DNA of 64,000 bases from Paenibacillaceae bacterium (GTDB taxonomy: Bacteria; Bacillota; Bacilli; Paenibacillales; Paenibacillaceae): assembly GCA_004134985.1 (NCBI GenBank), contig REGQ01000058.1, positions 372,001-436,000 of the forward strand, given 5' to 3'. The notes beneath the pieces were generated by a model. The model did no database searches and was not told the DNA's origin. It saw only the letters and a program-made list of their open reading frames with translations. The position numbers were made by a program, and so were the translations under genes. Every line of letters starts with the position of its first letter. Position 1 is the stretch's first letter. Positions 28,182 to 36,074 of this stretch are shown in pieces.

Positions 28182-29003
28182 ATGAAAACTACATTGAATT
28201 TTATCCTGTTTGACTCCCATTCAGAATTTGCTGCATGGTTAGCTTCTCAGAAAGTATCTAGAAAAATAACAATGATTCAAAATCATCACACCTGGCTTCC
28301 GAACTACACTCAATTTAATGGCAGCAATCATTTTGAAAGACTCGAAGCCATGCGTAATTTTCACATGAAATCAAATGGATTTGCAGAAGTTGCTCAACAG
28401 CTTACCACCTTTCCTGATGGTAAAATAGCTTACTCTCAAGGTAGAGGTTTTAATATTGCACCAGCAGGTATAAAAGGTGCTAATGCCAATGGAATTTGCA
28501 TTGAACATTTTGGCAATTTTGATATTGGCGGTGACAATTTAACGGAAGAACATAGAGATACAATTTTGTTTTTAAACAAAGCATTATGTAACAAATTTAA
28601 TTTAGAGATTAGCACAGAACATGTTGTTTATCATGCTTGGTGGAATAGTGCAGGTCATTGTATTTATGACTTAAAGACTGGAGCAAAGAAAAGCGGTATG
28701 AGTGTAAAGTCTTGCCCTGGCACAAATTTCTTTGGCGGCAATACTGTTGTGGATGCACAGAAAGGATTCATTCCACTGATAAAATCTTATAGCACCAGCA
28801 ATAACAATAAAAATAATAATAATGAGGAGAGTGATGAAATGAAACTGAGTGATAATGAGTGGAAGATGGCTAAAACTGCTTTACAAAATTTGTACGATAA
28901 AAAAGTAATCAGTGATCTAAACTGGATCAAAAAAGCTGAAAAAAAAGAACTTACAATAAGTGAACTCAGCTGGTTGAACTTGATATTGTTAAGTCGGAAA
29001 TAA
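28182..29003 (+). CDS. N-acetylmuramoyl-L-alanine amidase (endolysin)
   Basis: The 273-residue endolysin cleaves the amide bond between muramic acid and the peptide stem. Residues about 30-180 form an Amidase_2/PGRP domain: zinc-ligand motif IQNHHTW, FHMKSNGFAEVAQQLTTFPDGK, the acidic ICIEHFGNFD strand and the closing SCPGTNFFGG. An asparagine-rich linker (NNNKNNNNEESDE) leads to a C-terminal 60-residue helical segment that may bind the wall. It follows the holin gene, as usual for lysis cassettes. There is no signal peptide, so export depends on the holin. Confidence 0.95.
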   Translation: MKTTLNFILFDSHSEFAAWLASQKVSRKITMIQNHHTWLPNYTQFNGSNHFERLEAMRNFHMKSNGFAEVAQQLTTFPDGKIAYSQGRGFNIAPAGIKGANANGICIEHFGNFDIGGDNLTEEHRDTILFLNKALCNKFNLEISTEHVVYHAWWNSAGHCIYDLKTGAKKSGMSVKSCPGTNFFGGNTVVDAQKGFIPLIKSYSTSNNNKNNNNEESDEMKLSDNEWKMAKTALQNLYDKKVISDLNWIKKAEKKELTISELSWLNLILLSRK

Positions 29004-29029
29004 AGCAAGAAAACAACACACCCTTCAGG

Positions 29030-29056
29030 CGCTTTAGAATCTATTCTAAGCGTCTA
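29030..29056 (+). terminator. Hairpin after amidase, possible terminator
   Basis: CGCTTTAGAAT and ATTCTAAGCG pair around a 2-base loop; the T run after it is poor, so function as a terminator is uncertain. Confidence 0.45.
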
Positions 29057-29180
29057 TTATCTTTATGGTGTATTTGGTTATTCTTCATGCAATATCGCCT
29101 TAAAATTGAAATTAGACGTATTGGAACGTGACTCAAGAGAAGAGTTTGATGACGTGTGAATGTTGGAGGTGAAAGTAATC

Positions 29181-29372
29181 ATGAATGAAGAAATAAAAGA
29201 AACAAAAGTTGATCTTCTACACGTAGACACAGAATTTACTGATGAGATTAATGCTGTTGTATATAAAGGAAGAACATACATAGAATTAAGAGCATCTGCT
29301 GATGCCTATGGTGCCGAAGTGACTTATGACAGCGAAAATAAAAGGGCAAAATTAATACTTAATAAAAATTAG
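29181..29372 (+). CDS. Small stalk-domain-like phage protein
   Basis: The ATG at 29181 follows a strong GGAGGTGA site; the in-frame ATG at 29160 precedes that site and is not used. The 63-residue product has INAVVYKGRTYIELRASADAYGAEVTYDS, like half of a copper amine oxidase N-terminal (stalk) domain, but no signal peptide. It sits between the amidase and the second holin-like gene. A wall-targeting or regulatory role in lysis is possible but unproven. Confidence 0.6.
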   Translation: MNEEIKETKVDLLHVDTEFTDEINAVVYKGRTYIELRASADAYGAEVTYDSENKRAKLILNKN

Positions 29373-29383
29373 GAGTGATACAA

Positions 29384-29767
29384 TTGGATTTCATTTATGC
29401 TGTGTGTGTTGGTGTTTTATTTATTGTTGCAATGTACTTCATAGACAAATACTTAAATGCTAAAGATATAAACAAAGAAAAATTTAAAAAAGTTATTGAA
29501 ATCGCACGATTGCTTGTAGGAGTATTTAAATTAAAACAAGATACTCGTGACCGATCACTGCTTATTTTGGATATTGCAGATTCAGCGGTAAATAAGGTTT
29601 TTCTGACTGTTGAAACCGATAATATTCAGGATAAAATCAGCATTTCATTGGAAGCCATTAATGAGACACTTTCACAATTGGGAATTGAGCCGACTGAGAA
29701 TGAATTGAGATTGATTGAAATTATCGTCACAGAAAGCTTGAATTTCCTCGAAAAACGTCAAAAATAG
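29384..29767 (+). CDS. Second holin-like membrane protein (LL-H holin-like)
   Basis: The 127-residue product has one N-terminal transmembrane helix (DFIYAVCVGVLFIVAMYFI) followed by a charged helical region, the plan of the LL-H-type phage holin family. Start: AGGAG stands 8 bases before TTG 29384; an in-frame GTG at 29375 is too close. It could be a second holin, an antiholin or a spanin-like helper. The gene ends 55 bases before a long terminator hairpin. Confidence 0.6.
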   Translation: MDFIYAVCVGVLFIVAMYFIDKYLNAKDINKEKFKKVIEIARLLVGVFKLKQDTRDRSLLILDIADSAVNKVFLTVETDNIQDKISISLEAINETLSQLGIEPTENELRLIEIIVTESLNFLEKRQK

Positions 29768-29821
29768 CTGAAAACTGTCGTCCTAATAAGTTTTATCAAA
29801 ACCCAGTAATTATATACTGTT

Positions 29822-29907
29822 AACCTCCCTCAAGCTTTACATAGTAAAATTATTATGTCGTCCTAAAACGGGTGAATCTATAATTTTACTTGAGGGAGGT
29901 TTTTTTT
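29822..29907 (+). terminator. Long two-tier terminator hairpin at the end of late genes
   Basis: A perfect 13-bp outer stem (29822-29834 with 29889-29901) encloses a 9-bp inner stem (29844-29852 with 29881-29889, sharing one end base). A run of T follows on the plus strand. It separates the plus-strand lysis genes from the minus-strand genes at the prophage right end, whose last codons reach 29906. Confidence 0.9.
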
Positions 29908-30286
29908 ACATTTTGTCAGTCCAATAAGTTTGACGATTTGGTGTGATCATGGTCTTAGTACTATCAATGTAAAAGATAGTGTAAGTCTCATTGCTTGGGC
30001 TAACCTCAATCCTGTCTACACGGTTAATCAATTCTTCTGTTGTGATTTCCGGTTTAATGATCTTCTTTGTGGAGCCATCAATTGCACCCTCTTTAATAAG
30101 TGTAGTATCATAATGATGATATACTAACTCAAGCAGATCATCTTCGAGCATTTTAAACCTCTTGCAAAACTCTTTTCCATAATTTGAAAAACCAGAGCAG
30201 ATGTAAGCAGAGCGCTTCCGTTCCTTCATTCCCTTGTAATTTTTCCCACAGTCGAGACATTTAATTCGTTTAGAGAAGTAGTACAA
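29906..30286 (-). CDS. Serine recombinase zinc-ribbon fragment
   Basis: The 126-residue product equals the zinc beta-ribbon and following region of large serine recombinases: YFSKRIKCLDCGKNYKG, AYICSGFSNYGKEFC, then a helix and the closing VDRIEVSPSNETYTIFYID. The catalytic resolvase domain and recombinase domain (about 300 residues) are missing. It starts with TTG, 17 bases after the phage pdp stop and behind an AAGGGTGG site, so it can be translated as a free protein. It may be a relic of an integrase or an active helper such as a DNA-binding directionality factor. Confidence 0.8.
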   Translation of the reverse strand: MYYFSKRIKCLDCGKNYKGMKERKRSAYICSGFSNYGKEFCKRFKMLEDDLLELVYHHYDTTLIKEGAIDGSTKKIIKPEITTEELINRVDRIEVSPSNETYTIFYIDSTKTMITPNRQTYWTDKM

Positions 30287-30303
30287 AACCTATATCCACC
30301 CTT

Positions 30304-31596
30304 TCATAATGATAAAGCCTCGCTTATTAAGGGTTCTTTGTCTATTTTTTCCTTGGAAAAAGAATATGAATTATTCACATTGCAAAAAACTGAAGCATCC
30401 AGTTGTTTATTTGTGTGAATGATGAATAATACATCTCCTTTTTTCACTAAATCGCCTTTAGTCTTAATTAATTGAACCCCTGAATCATAATCTATTGTCG
30501 CGCCCTTTGTTTCTCTCCCCGCCCCAGAGTACATGGCAAGTTTTCCAATCTGTTCTGCATCGATGCAGTCAACATACCCATCATAGTCAGAAGTAACCTC
30601 AATTTTGTTCTTTGCCTGAAAATACCAATCTTTTTCATTTAATACATCTTGCTTTCCACCTTGTGCCTTTACAAAATGCAGAAACTTTTTAGCAACTGTT
30701 CCATTGTCAATCAATTGATTTATCTCTGAAAAGCTTGTATTTATCCCTGCCAGTTTAAGTATATGATAACTAAGTTCAACGCAAAAATCACGTAATAATT
30801 TATTTCCTCGTCCATTTAAAATCTCCATTACCTCAAAAAGTTCTAATTTATTTCCGATCATTTGCCCAAGAGGTTCGTTCATATTTGATAAAACTGCTGC
30901 TGTCTTCTTATTGAATTTCTGTCCTATATTTATCATAGTTTCTGCTAATATTCTTGCTTCATTTATGTCTTTCATAAACGCACCTTTTCCATACTTAACG
31001 TCCAAAAGAATCACGTCTGCACCAGAAGCGATTTTCTTACTCATTATTGAACTGGCAATTAAAGGGATAGAATCGACTGTGCCAGTAACATCCCGAAGCG
31101 AGTAAAGTTTTTTATCCGCTGGAACTAATGTTCCAGATTGACTAATAATTGAAAAACCTACTTCGTTAACAATTTTGAAGAACTCATCTTGGTTTATTTC
31201 AGTCTTAAAATTCTCTATTGATTCTAATTTATCAATTGTTCCTCCAGTAATACCCAAACCTCTACCTGACATTTTAGTCATTGACACATTAAAACAAGCA
31301 ACAATAGGAGATATGATTAATGAAGTTTTATCTCCGATACCCCCAGTTGAATGTTTATCAACTTTTACTCCCTTTATCCCAGAGAGATTAATTTGTTCAC
31401 CGCTATTAATCATATTTGAAGTTAGATTGAACAATTCATTATCATTCATGCCATTGAAACATACTGCCATTAGCAAAGCCGATAGCTGATAATCAGGAAT
31501 AGATTCTTCTAGTAATCCATCAATGACATAAGCAATTTCTTTAGAGTTTAGTTCTTTTCCATTCTTTTTCTTAATAATAATATCGATTATATTCAA
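30304..31596 (-). CDS. pdp: Pyrimidine-nucleoside phosphorylase (phage-carried copy)
   Basis: The full-length 430-residue enzyme splits thymidine, uridine and deoxyuridine with phosphate to base and (deoxy)ribose-1-phosphate. Phosphate loop KVDKHSTGGIGDK, the family signature SGRGLGITGGTIDKLE and the substrate-site run LRDVTGTVDSIPLIASSIMS are all intact. Composition is AT-rich, unlike the host genes beside it. TTG at 31596 overlaps the stop of the chimeric host-phage gene (TTGA) and lies behind AAGGAAGTGAG, so translation is coupled. It replaces the host pdp that the prophage has cut. Origin by transfer from another Firmicute is likely; divergence from the host N-terminus is large. Confidence 0.95.
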   Translation of the reverse strand: MNIIDIIIKKKNGKELNSKEIAYVIDGLLEESIPDYQLSALLMAVCFNGMNDNELFNLTSNMINSGEQINLSGIKGVKVDKHSTGGIGDKTSLIISPIVACFNVSMTKMSGRGLGITGGTIDKLESIENFKTEINQDEFFKIVNEVGFSIISQSGTLVPADKKLYSLRDVTGTVDSIPLIASSIMSKKIASGADVILLDVKYGKGAFMKDINEARILAETMINIGQKFNKKTAAVLSNMNEPLGQMIGNKLELFEVMEILNGRGNKLLRDFCVELSYHILKLAGINTSFSEINQLIDNGTVAKKFLHFVKAQGGKQDVLNEKDWYFQAKNKIEVTSDYDGYVDCIDAEQIGKLAMYSGAGRETKGATIDYDSGVQLIKTKGDLVKKGDVLFIIHTNKQLDASVFCNVNNSYSFSKEKIDKEPLISEALSL

Positions 31597-32219
31597 GTTC
31601 TCACTTCCTTATTAAAATGTTCTATTCTGTCAATGATTCCGCGCAATGTTTCAACGCCAATATTTATATTCGCAAATGCAAGAAATTGAGACAGATCCGT
31701 TCCATAACTTTTTGCAATTCTTTCAATATTTTCAATAGTAGGGATTGAATTTCCATTAAAATACATTCTGCACTGGAAATAAGAAACTCCAGTTCTTTTG
31801 TGTAATCTAAAGGGGTTCTTATCTAGCTTCTCAACCCAAGTTTTAAAATTATTCTTTAAGTTGCTGAATATATCATCTGTCCATTTGAGAATGTTTCCAC
31901 TCATCGATGGGGTTAAATTAATTAAAAATTTTATGCTCTTTGGCGTCACCTTATCGCCTACTCCACCCGTACTATGCTTGTCCACCTTGATCCCCGCAAT
32001 ACCGCTTAAGTCAACCGTATCGCCCGACTTCGCCATTATCATCGTCAGATCTGCTGTCTCGCGGGCGCTCAGTCCACGAAAAAAGACAGCCATTGACCAG
32101 GCTGCCATCTGATAATCCGGTATCGTGCCGCGACAGTAGCCTTCTACCAGAAAAGCAATTTCGGCAGCGGTCAGTTCAATACCGTTTCGCGTCTTTTGAA
32201 TAAGATCAACCGCTCGCAT
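31593..32219 (-). pseudogene. pdp': Chimera: host pdp N-terminus fused to phage helix-turn-helix
   Basis: Codons 1-92 are host Pdp (MRAVDLIQKTRNG to KHSTGGVGDKVT), GC-rich like the neighbours. At about 31,943 the frame passes into AT-rich phage sequence coding for PKSIKFL and then an XRE-type helix-turn-helix: LHKRTGVSYFQCRMYFNGNS, IPTIENIERIAKSYGTDLSQ. The host protein is cut just after its phosphate loop, so it cannot be an active phosphorylase. The start ATG at 32219 has GGGAGG; earlier in-frame codons do not. An internal ATG (31904) could begin a free HTH protein but has no good binding site. The product may be a DNA-binding chimera; stable accumulation is unknown. Confidence 0.85.
31930..31960. 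other. Prophage-host junction (attR)
   Basis: Host codons KHSTGGVGDKVT end at 31944; the sequence to the left changes to AT-rich and to a different protein. The exact crossover dinucleotide cannot be fixed without attL or an uninterrupted host pdp. No tRNA is present. Confidence 0.8.
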
Positions 32220-32279
32220 CTCGATCAAACCTCCCGTTATATCGGCTGCGCCATTCATTGCGAGTGGCGCAGCCGCGTT

Positions 32280-32471
32280 TCATGAACTTTTAAGGGCACC
32301 CAGTCTATTATCGGCTTTCATGGACATCTCAACTTGAGCCTTGTAAATCAACTGGTCCAGCCTTTGACTGATATTCAGTACTTCATGATGCAATAATGTT
32401 TGCCTTCGGTTCGCCTCATGCACCAACTGCCTGCGCAAGCCTTCGAGCTGTTTCACACTTTTCTCATCCAT
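32280..32471 (-). CDS. Spo0E-like aspartyl-phosphate phosphatase
   Basis: The 63-residue protein has the small two-helix Spo0E plan: LRRQLVHEANRRQTLLHHEV followed by the SQRLDQLIYKAQ signature (SQxLDxLI). Family members remove phosphate from Spo0A and delay sporulation. It lies alone between punA and pdp, in the same direction, 60 bases before the pdp start. The binding site (GGAG) is 13 bases before ATG, which is rather far. Substrate specificity is inferred from family only. Confidence 0.75.
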   Translation of the reverse strand: MDEKSVKQLEGLRRQLVHEANRRQTLLHHEVLNISQRLDQLIYKAQVEMSMKADNRLGALKSS

Positions 32472-32584
32472 AGCGTCGTATTCAACTCCATCTTTCGGTT
32501 ATCATGGACAGTATACGACGGATTCGCTACAAAGAATGTCACAATCAGTCGATGCTTTTATAACAATTTTACAACAATTCACCG

Positions 32585-33409
32585 CTACAGTTGTGGAATA
32601 ATCGCTAAAATCAACCCTAAAAAGCGCATTTTCACTTTTTCTGTCGTTTCCATGACTTCTTCATGGGACAATGGCTGATTCAAAATGCCGGAAGCCATGT
32701 TGCTGATGCAGGAAATGCCGAGCACTTCGATGCCGGAATGACCGGCTGTGATGACTTCGGCAATCGTCGACATGCCGACAGCATCCGCGCCCATCGTGCG
32801 CATCATCCGAATTTCGGCGGGCGTTTCATAGGACGGCCCGAGCACACCGACATAGACGCCCTCACGCAGCTCGAACCCCTGCTCTGCGGCAACTGTTTTC
32901 GCCAAACTCCGGAACCGGCTGCTGTATGCTTCGGACATGTCCGGAAAACGCGGACCAAGTTCATCATCATTGGGACCGACCAGCGGATTGCGTCCCGTAA
33001 AATTAATGTGGTCGGAAATCAGCATCAAGTCCCCTGGCAGATAGCCGGTGTTAATTCCGCCTGCCGCGTTCGTTACGATCATGCGATCGACGCCCAAAGC
33101 CTTCATCACGCGCACCGGGAAAGCCGTTAAATCCGGCCCGTATCCTTCATACATATGAAAACGGCCGCGCATCAGCACAACCGATCTCCCTGCCAGCTTG
33201 CCAATCATCAGCTCGCCTGCATGGCCTTCAACCGTAGACATCGGAAAATGCGGAATATCATGATAAGGAATCGTTGTTGCATCTTCCAAATGATCGCCCA
33301 GAATGCCCAGCCCGGAGCCCATAATGAGTCCAACCTCTGGCTGTTGCGGTGTAATGGAGCGGATGTACTCCGCTGCTTCGCGGATATGCGTTACTTTAAG
33401 TAAATTCAT
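32585..33409 (-). CDS. punA: Purine-nucleoside phosphorylase
   Basis: The 274-residue enzyme splits purine nucleosides with phosphate. It shows the trimeric PNP family motifs LIMGSGLGILGD, FPMSTVEGHAGE, IVTNAAGGINTGYLPGDL, DHINFTGRNPLVGPN and MSTIAEVITAGHSGIEVLGI. It lies 43 bases after deoB with an AGAGGGG site, forming the salvage operon deoB-punA-(spo0E-like)-pdp, in which all products feed ribose-1-phosphate to deoB. Normal length and no oddities. Confidence 0.97.
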   Translation of the reverse strand: MNLLKVTHIREAAEYIRSITPQQPEVGLIMGSGLGILGDHLEDATTIPYHDIPHFPMSTVEGHAGELMIGKLAGRSVVLMRGRFHMYEGYGPDLTAFPVRVMKALGVDRMIVTNAAGGINTGYLPGDLMLISDHINFTGRNPLVGPNDDELGPRFPDMSEAYSSRFRSLAKTVAAEQGFELREGVYVGVLGPSYETPAEIRMMRTMGADAVGMSTIAEVITAGHSGIEVLGISCISNMASGILNQPLSHEEVMETTEKVKMRFLGLILAIIPQL

Positions 33410-33451
33410 GCGTCAATTTCCCCTCTTCTGAATAATCTGTGTCTGGCCGGA

Positions 33452-34627
33452 CTAGGCAAGCTCCGACAGAAAACTGGTACCTCTCCCTGTACCTGTAACG
33501 CCAAACGCTTCTGCGATTGTCGCGCTGATATCTGCGAACGATGACCGCACGCCAAGGCTGCGCGGCTGCCCAAATGACGGGCTATACACCAGCAGCGGCA
33601 CATACTCGCGGGTATGATCCGTGCCGGCGAACGTCGGATCATTGCCATGATCGGCCGTAATAATCAATACCTCATCCTCTTGAACCTGTTTGACAAGCTC
33701 CGGCAGCGCCTGGTCAAACACCTCCAGCGCACCGGCATAGCCATGCGGATCACGGCGATGTCCATACAAGGAATCAAAATCGACGAGGTTGGTAAACAGC
33801 AGTCCGGTAAAATCACTCTTCATCAGTTCCAGCGTGCGCGCGATTCCATCCTCATTGCTTTTGGTCGGATAAGATTCCGAAATGCCTTCACCGCTGAATA
33901 TATCATTGATTTTCCCGACCGACAACACCGTGAATCCCGCCTCCTGCAGCGCGTTCAGCAATGTTGGCTCAGGCGGCTCTATCGCATAGTCATGACGGCC
34001 GGAAGTGCGCTGGAATGCCCCGGGGCGTCCGATATAAGGCCGGGCGATTACTCTGCCTACAGCAAAGCGCTCATCAAGCGTCAGCTCGCGGGCAATTTCA
34101 CAGGCACGGTACAGTTCATCAAGCGGAATAATATCTTCATGCGCAGCAATTTGAAACACACTGTCAGCAGACGTGTACACTATCCATGCACCGCTCTTCA
34201 TTTGCTCCTCGCCCAGCTCATCCAATATTTCGGTGCCGCTGGCCGCTTTGTTGCCGATGACTTTACGACCGGTCCGCTGCTCGAACGCATCCAGCAATTC
34301 CACAGGGAACCCGTCAGGAAACGTACGGAACGCCGTTGTAATGTGCAGTCCTGCAATTTCCCAATGCCCTGTCATCGTGTCCTTGCCGACCGATGCCTCC
34401 GCCATCTTGCCATAGCATGCCAGCGGCTGCTCCTGCCCTTGCCAGTTAGTGAGCGGCGCAATGTTGGCCAGGCCGAGTTGTCGAAGATTAGGCAAGTCAA
34501 ATCCATCGACAGCTTGTATGATATGATCCAGCGTATGAGCGCCTGAATCTCCGAACTCCGGTGCATCCGGCAGTTCGCCGATCCCTACACTATCCAGTAC
34601 AATAACCGTCCATTTTTTATATCGCAA
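33452..34627 (-). CDS. deoB: Phosphopentomutase
   Basis: The 391-residue enzyme interconverts (deoxy)ribose-1-phosphate and -5-phosphate, linking nucleoside phosphorylases to the pentose pathway. Metal-site motifs are intact: VLDSVGIGELPDA with the metal Asp at the N-terminus, VGKDTMTGHWE with the phosphorylated Thr, and ITADHGNDPTFAGTDHTREY near the end. Start is TTG 34627 after AAAGGAG. It lies between xerD and punA, the standard Bacillales order. Confidence 0.98.
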   Translation of the reverse strand: MRYKKWTVIVLDSVGIGELPDAPEFGDSGAHTLDHIIQAVDGFDLPNLRQLGLANIAPLTNWQGQEQPLACYGKMAEASVGKDTMTGHWEIAGLHITTAFRTFPDGFPVELLDAFEQRTGRKVIGNKAASGTEILDELGEEQMKSGAWIVYTSADSVFQIAAHEDIIPLDELYRACEIARELTLDERFAVGRVIARPYIGRPGAFQRTSGRHDYAIEPPEPTLLNALQEAGFTVLSVGKINDIFSGEGISESYPTKSNEDGIARTLELMKSDFTGLLFTNLVDFDSLYGHRRDPHGYAGALEVFDQALPELVKQVQEDEVLIITADHGNDPTFAGTDHTREYVPLLVYSPSFGQPRSLGVRSSFADISATIAEAFGVTGTGRGTSFLSELA

Positions 34628-34690
34628 TGCCAGAAGCTCCTTTCACAATGAATAGTAGACTTTAGCTCCTGCAACGCATCTATAGCGCAA

Positions 34691-35590
34691 TCAGGTCAGA
34701 TTAGCGCGCGGATGCGCGGACTCGTAAACATCCTTCATCCGCGGTTTGGTGAGATGCATGTAAATTTGAGTGGTCGATATATCGGAATGACCAAGCATCT
34801 CCTGCACTGAGCGCAGGTCGGCTCCGTTTTCCAAAAGATGCGCAGCAAAAGAATGACGCAGTGTATGAGGCGCAATCTCCTTGCCGATCTGTGCCTGGCG
34901 CGCATATTTCTTCATTAATTTCCAGAACCCCTGCCGGGTCATTCGAGCGCCATGGTGGTTGAGAAACAAAGCATCGCATTGCTGCTCGGCTTTGACCATC
35001 AGCGGGCGTCCCTCCGTTAAATATTCATCCAGAAATTTCGCAGCGACGCGTCCCAGCGGGATGATTCTTTCCTTTCGGGCGTTCCCGGCACAATGAATAA
35101 AACCCATCGCCAGATTCAAATCTGCGGCATTGAGTGAAATCAGTTCAGATACACGAATGCCTGTCGCGTACAGCACCTCCAGCATCGCTTTATCTCTGCG
35201 TCCTGCAGGAAGTTTCGTTGCTGGCGCTTCAAGCAGTTGGCCGACCTCCTCGATTGTGAGCACGGCGGGCAGCTTTTTCTCCTGCTTGGGTGTTTCCATA
35301 TAAATGGATGGATCCTGAAGAAGTACCCCTTCGCGGACACAATACTGAAAAAAAGCGCGTATCGAGACTGTGCTGCGCGATACAGTCGCTACTGCGCGTC
35401 CTTTTTGCTTCAAGTAATTCATGTAACGTGCAATATGATGCCGCTGAACATCCTGCAGCGACTGCGCCCCCTGCTCTGCGGCAAATTGAAGAAAGTAATC
35501 CAAGTCGCGCTTATACGATTCAACCGTGTTAGCCGATCTCTTCTTTTCATTCCCTAAATAATCGATGAACGTTTTCAAATGAGATTTCAT
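34691..35590 (-). CDS. xerD: Site-specific tyrosine recombinase XerD
   Basis: XerD resolves chromosome dimers at dif together with XerC/CodV. The 299-residue protein has a SAM-like N-terminal core-binding domain and the catalytic set: Arg in YATGIRVSELISL, HTLRHSFAAHLL, GHSDISTTQIYMHL with the Tyr nucleophile. ATG 35590 is preferred because AAAGGAAG stands just upstream; an earlier in-frame start would put it inside the product. It is a core gene, not the phage integrase. Confidence 0.96.
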   Translation of the reverse strand: MKSHLKTFIDYLGNEKKRSANTVESYKRDLDYFLQFAAEQGAQSLQDVQRHHIARYMNYLKQKGRAVATVSRSTVSIRAFFQYCVREGVLLQDPSIYMETPKQEKKLPAVLTIEEVGQLLEAPATKLPAGRRDKAMLEVLYATGIRVSELISLNAADLNLAMGFIHCAGNARKERIIPLGRVAAKFLDEYLTEGRPLMVKAEQQCDALFLNHHGARMTRQGFWKLMKKYARQAQIGKEIAPHTLRHSFAAHLLENGADLRSVQEMLGHSDISTTQIYMHLTKPRMKDVYESAHPRANLT

Positions 35591-35713
35591 GGGTACTTCC
35601 TTTCTCAAGCCGCTTTAGAAGCACGGGCTTCGCTTCTAAAATTTCATGATTGTCCAAAAAAATTCATGATAATGATGTATTCAACAAACATGTTTTGTTT
35701 TCCTGCAATCCGT

Positions 35714-35947
35714 CTATTCTCCATATAAGTAAAACCATCGCAAGCGTTCAACCATTTTCGTCCCTTCGGTTGGCGGCTGCTCGGTTTGAAATACTTTAAG
35801 CGCTCTGCCCTCCGGCTCGTCGTACCGATCATGAAAACCGATCCACCCGACGAGTCGGCTGTAGCCTCCACAAGCCACAATGGTTAGCAGGACAAACAGC
35901 ACCAGAAACAGCGTTCGCTTCGCCAGTTTGCGAAGTGAAATAATCAC
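35714..35947 (-). CDS. yqzK: DUF4227 (YqzK-like) membrane protein
   Basis: The 77-residue protein has one N-terminal transmembrane helix (LAKRTLFLVLFVLLTIVACG) and a short extracellular part (WFYLYGE end). It matches the small YqzK family found between fur and xerD in Bacillales. GTG 35947 has AAAGGAGG 8 bases upstream. Function is unknown. Confidence 0.85.
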   Translation of the reverse strand: MIISLRKLAKRTLFLVLFVLLTIVACGGYSRLVGWIGFHDRYDEPEGRALKVFQTEQPPTEGTKMVERLRWFYLYGE

Positions 35948-36074
35948 ATGCTCCGCCTCCTTTCAGCAGGTAGTCACTACCTCACCTTATGTGAAAGCGG
36001 AATTGATTATGCCTGTTCAAAACGACGGCGCCGCTGCAGCCAGTCTGCCTGTGCATAACAGGCTCTGGGCGGGA

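Larger units (their letters stand above)
1..31943. mobile_element. Prophage, right-hand part, integrated in host pdp
   Basis: Everything up to about 31,943 is AT-rich and consists of tail, baseplate, adhesion, lysis and recombinase-related genes. The change to GC-rich host sequence falls within a single codon run of the host pdp gene. The left end, including head, packaging, replication genes and attL, lies outside the window. Late genes run on the plus strand; the segment from 29,906 to the junction is on the minus strand, co-directional with the host salvage operon. A tape-measure protein with Dit-like and Tal-like genes points to a long non-contractile tail. No complete integrase is visible in this part. 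Confidence 0.95.

Noticed and set aside
34691-35590. Phage integrase
   Set aside because: The gene is GC-rich, in the conserved yqzK-xerD-deoB order, and outside the prophage; it is host xerD.
35600-35640. Inverted repeat upstream of xerD as terminator
   Set aside because: TTAGAAGC/GCTTCTAA pair but no T run follows on either strand.
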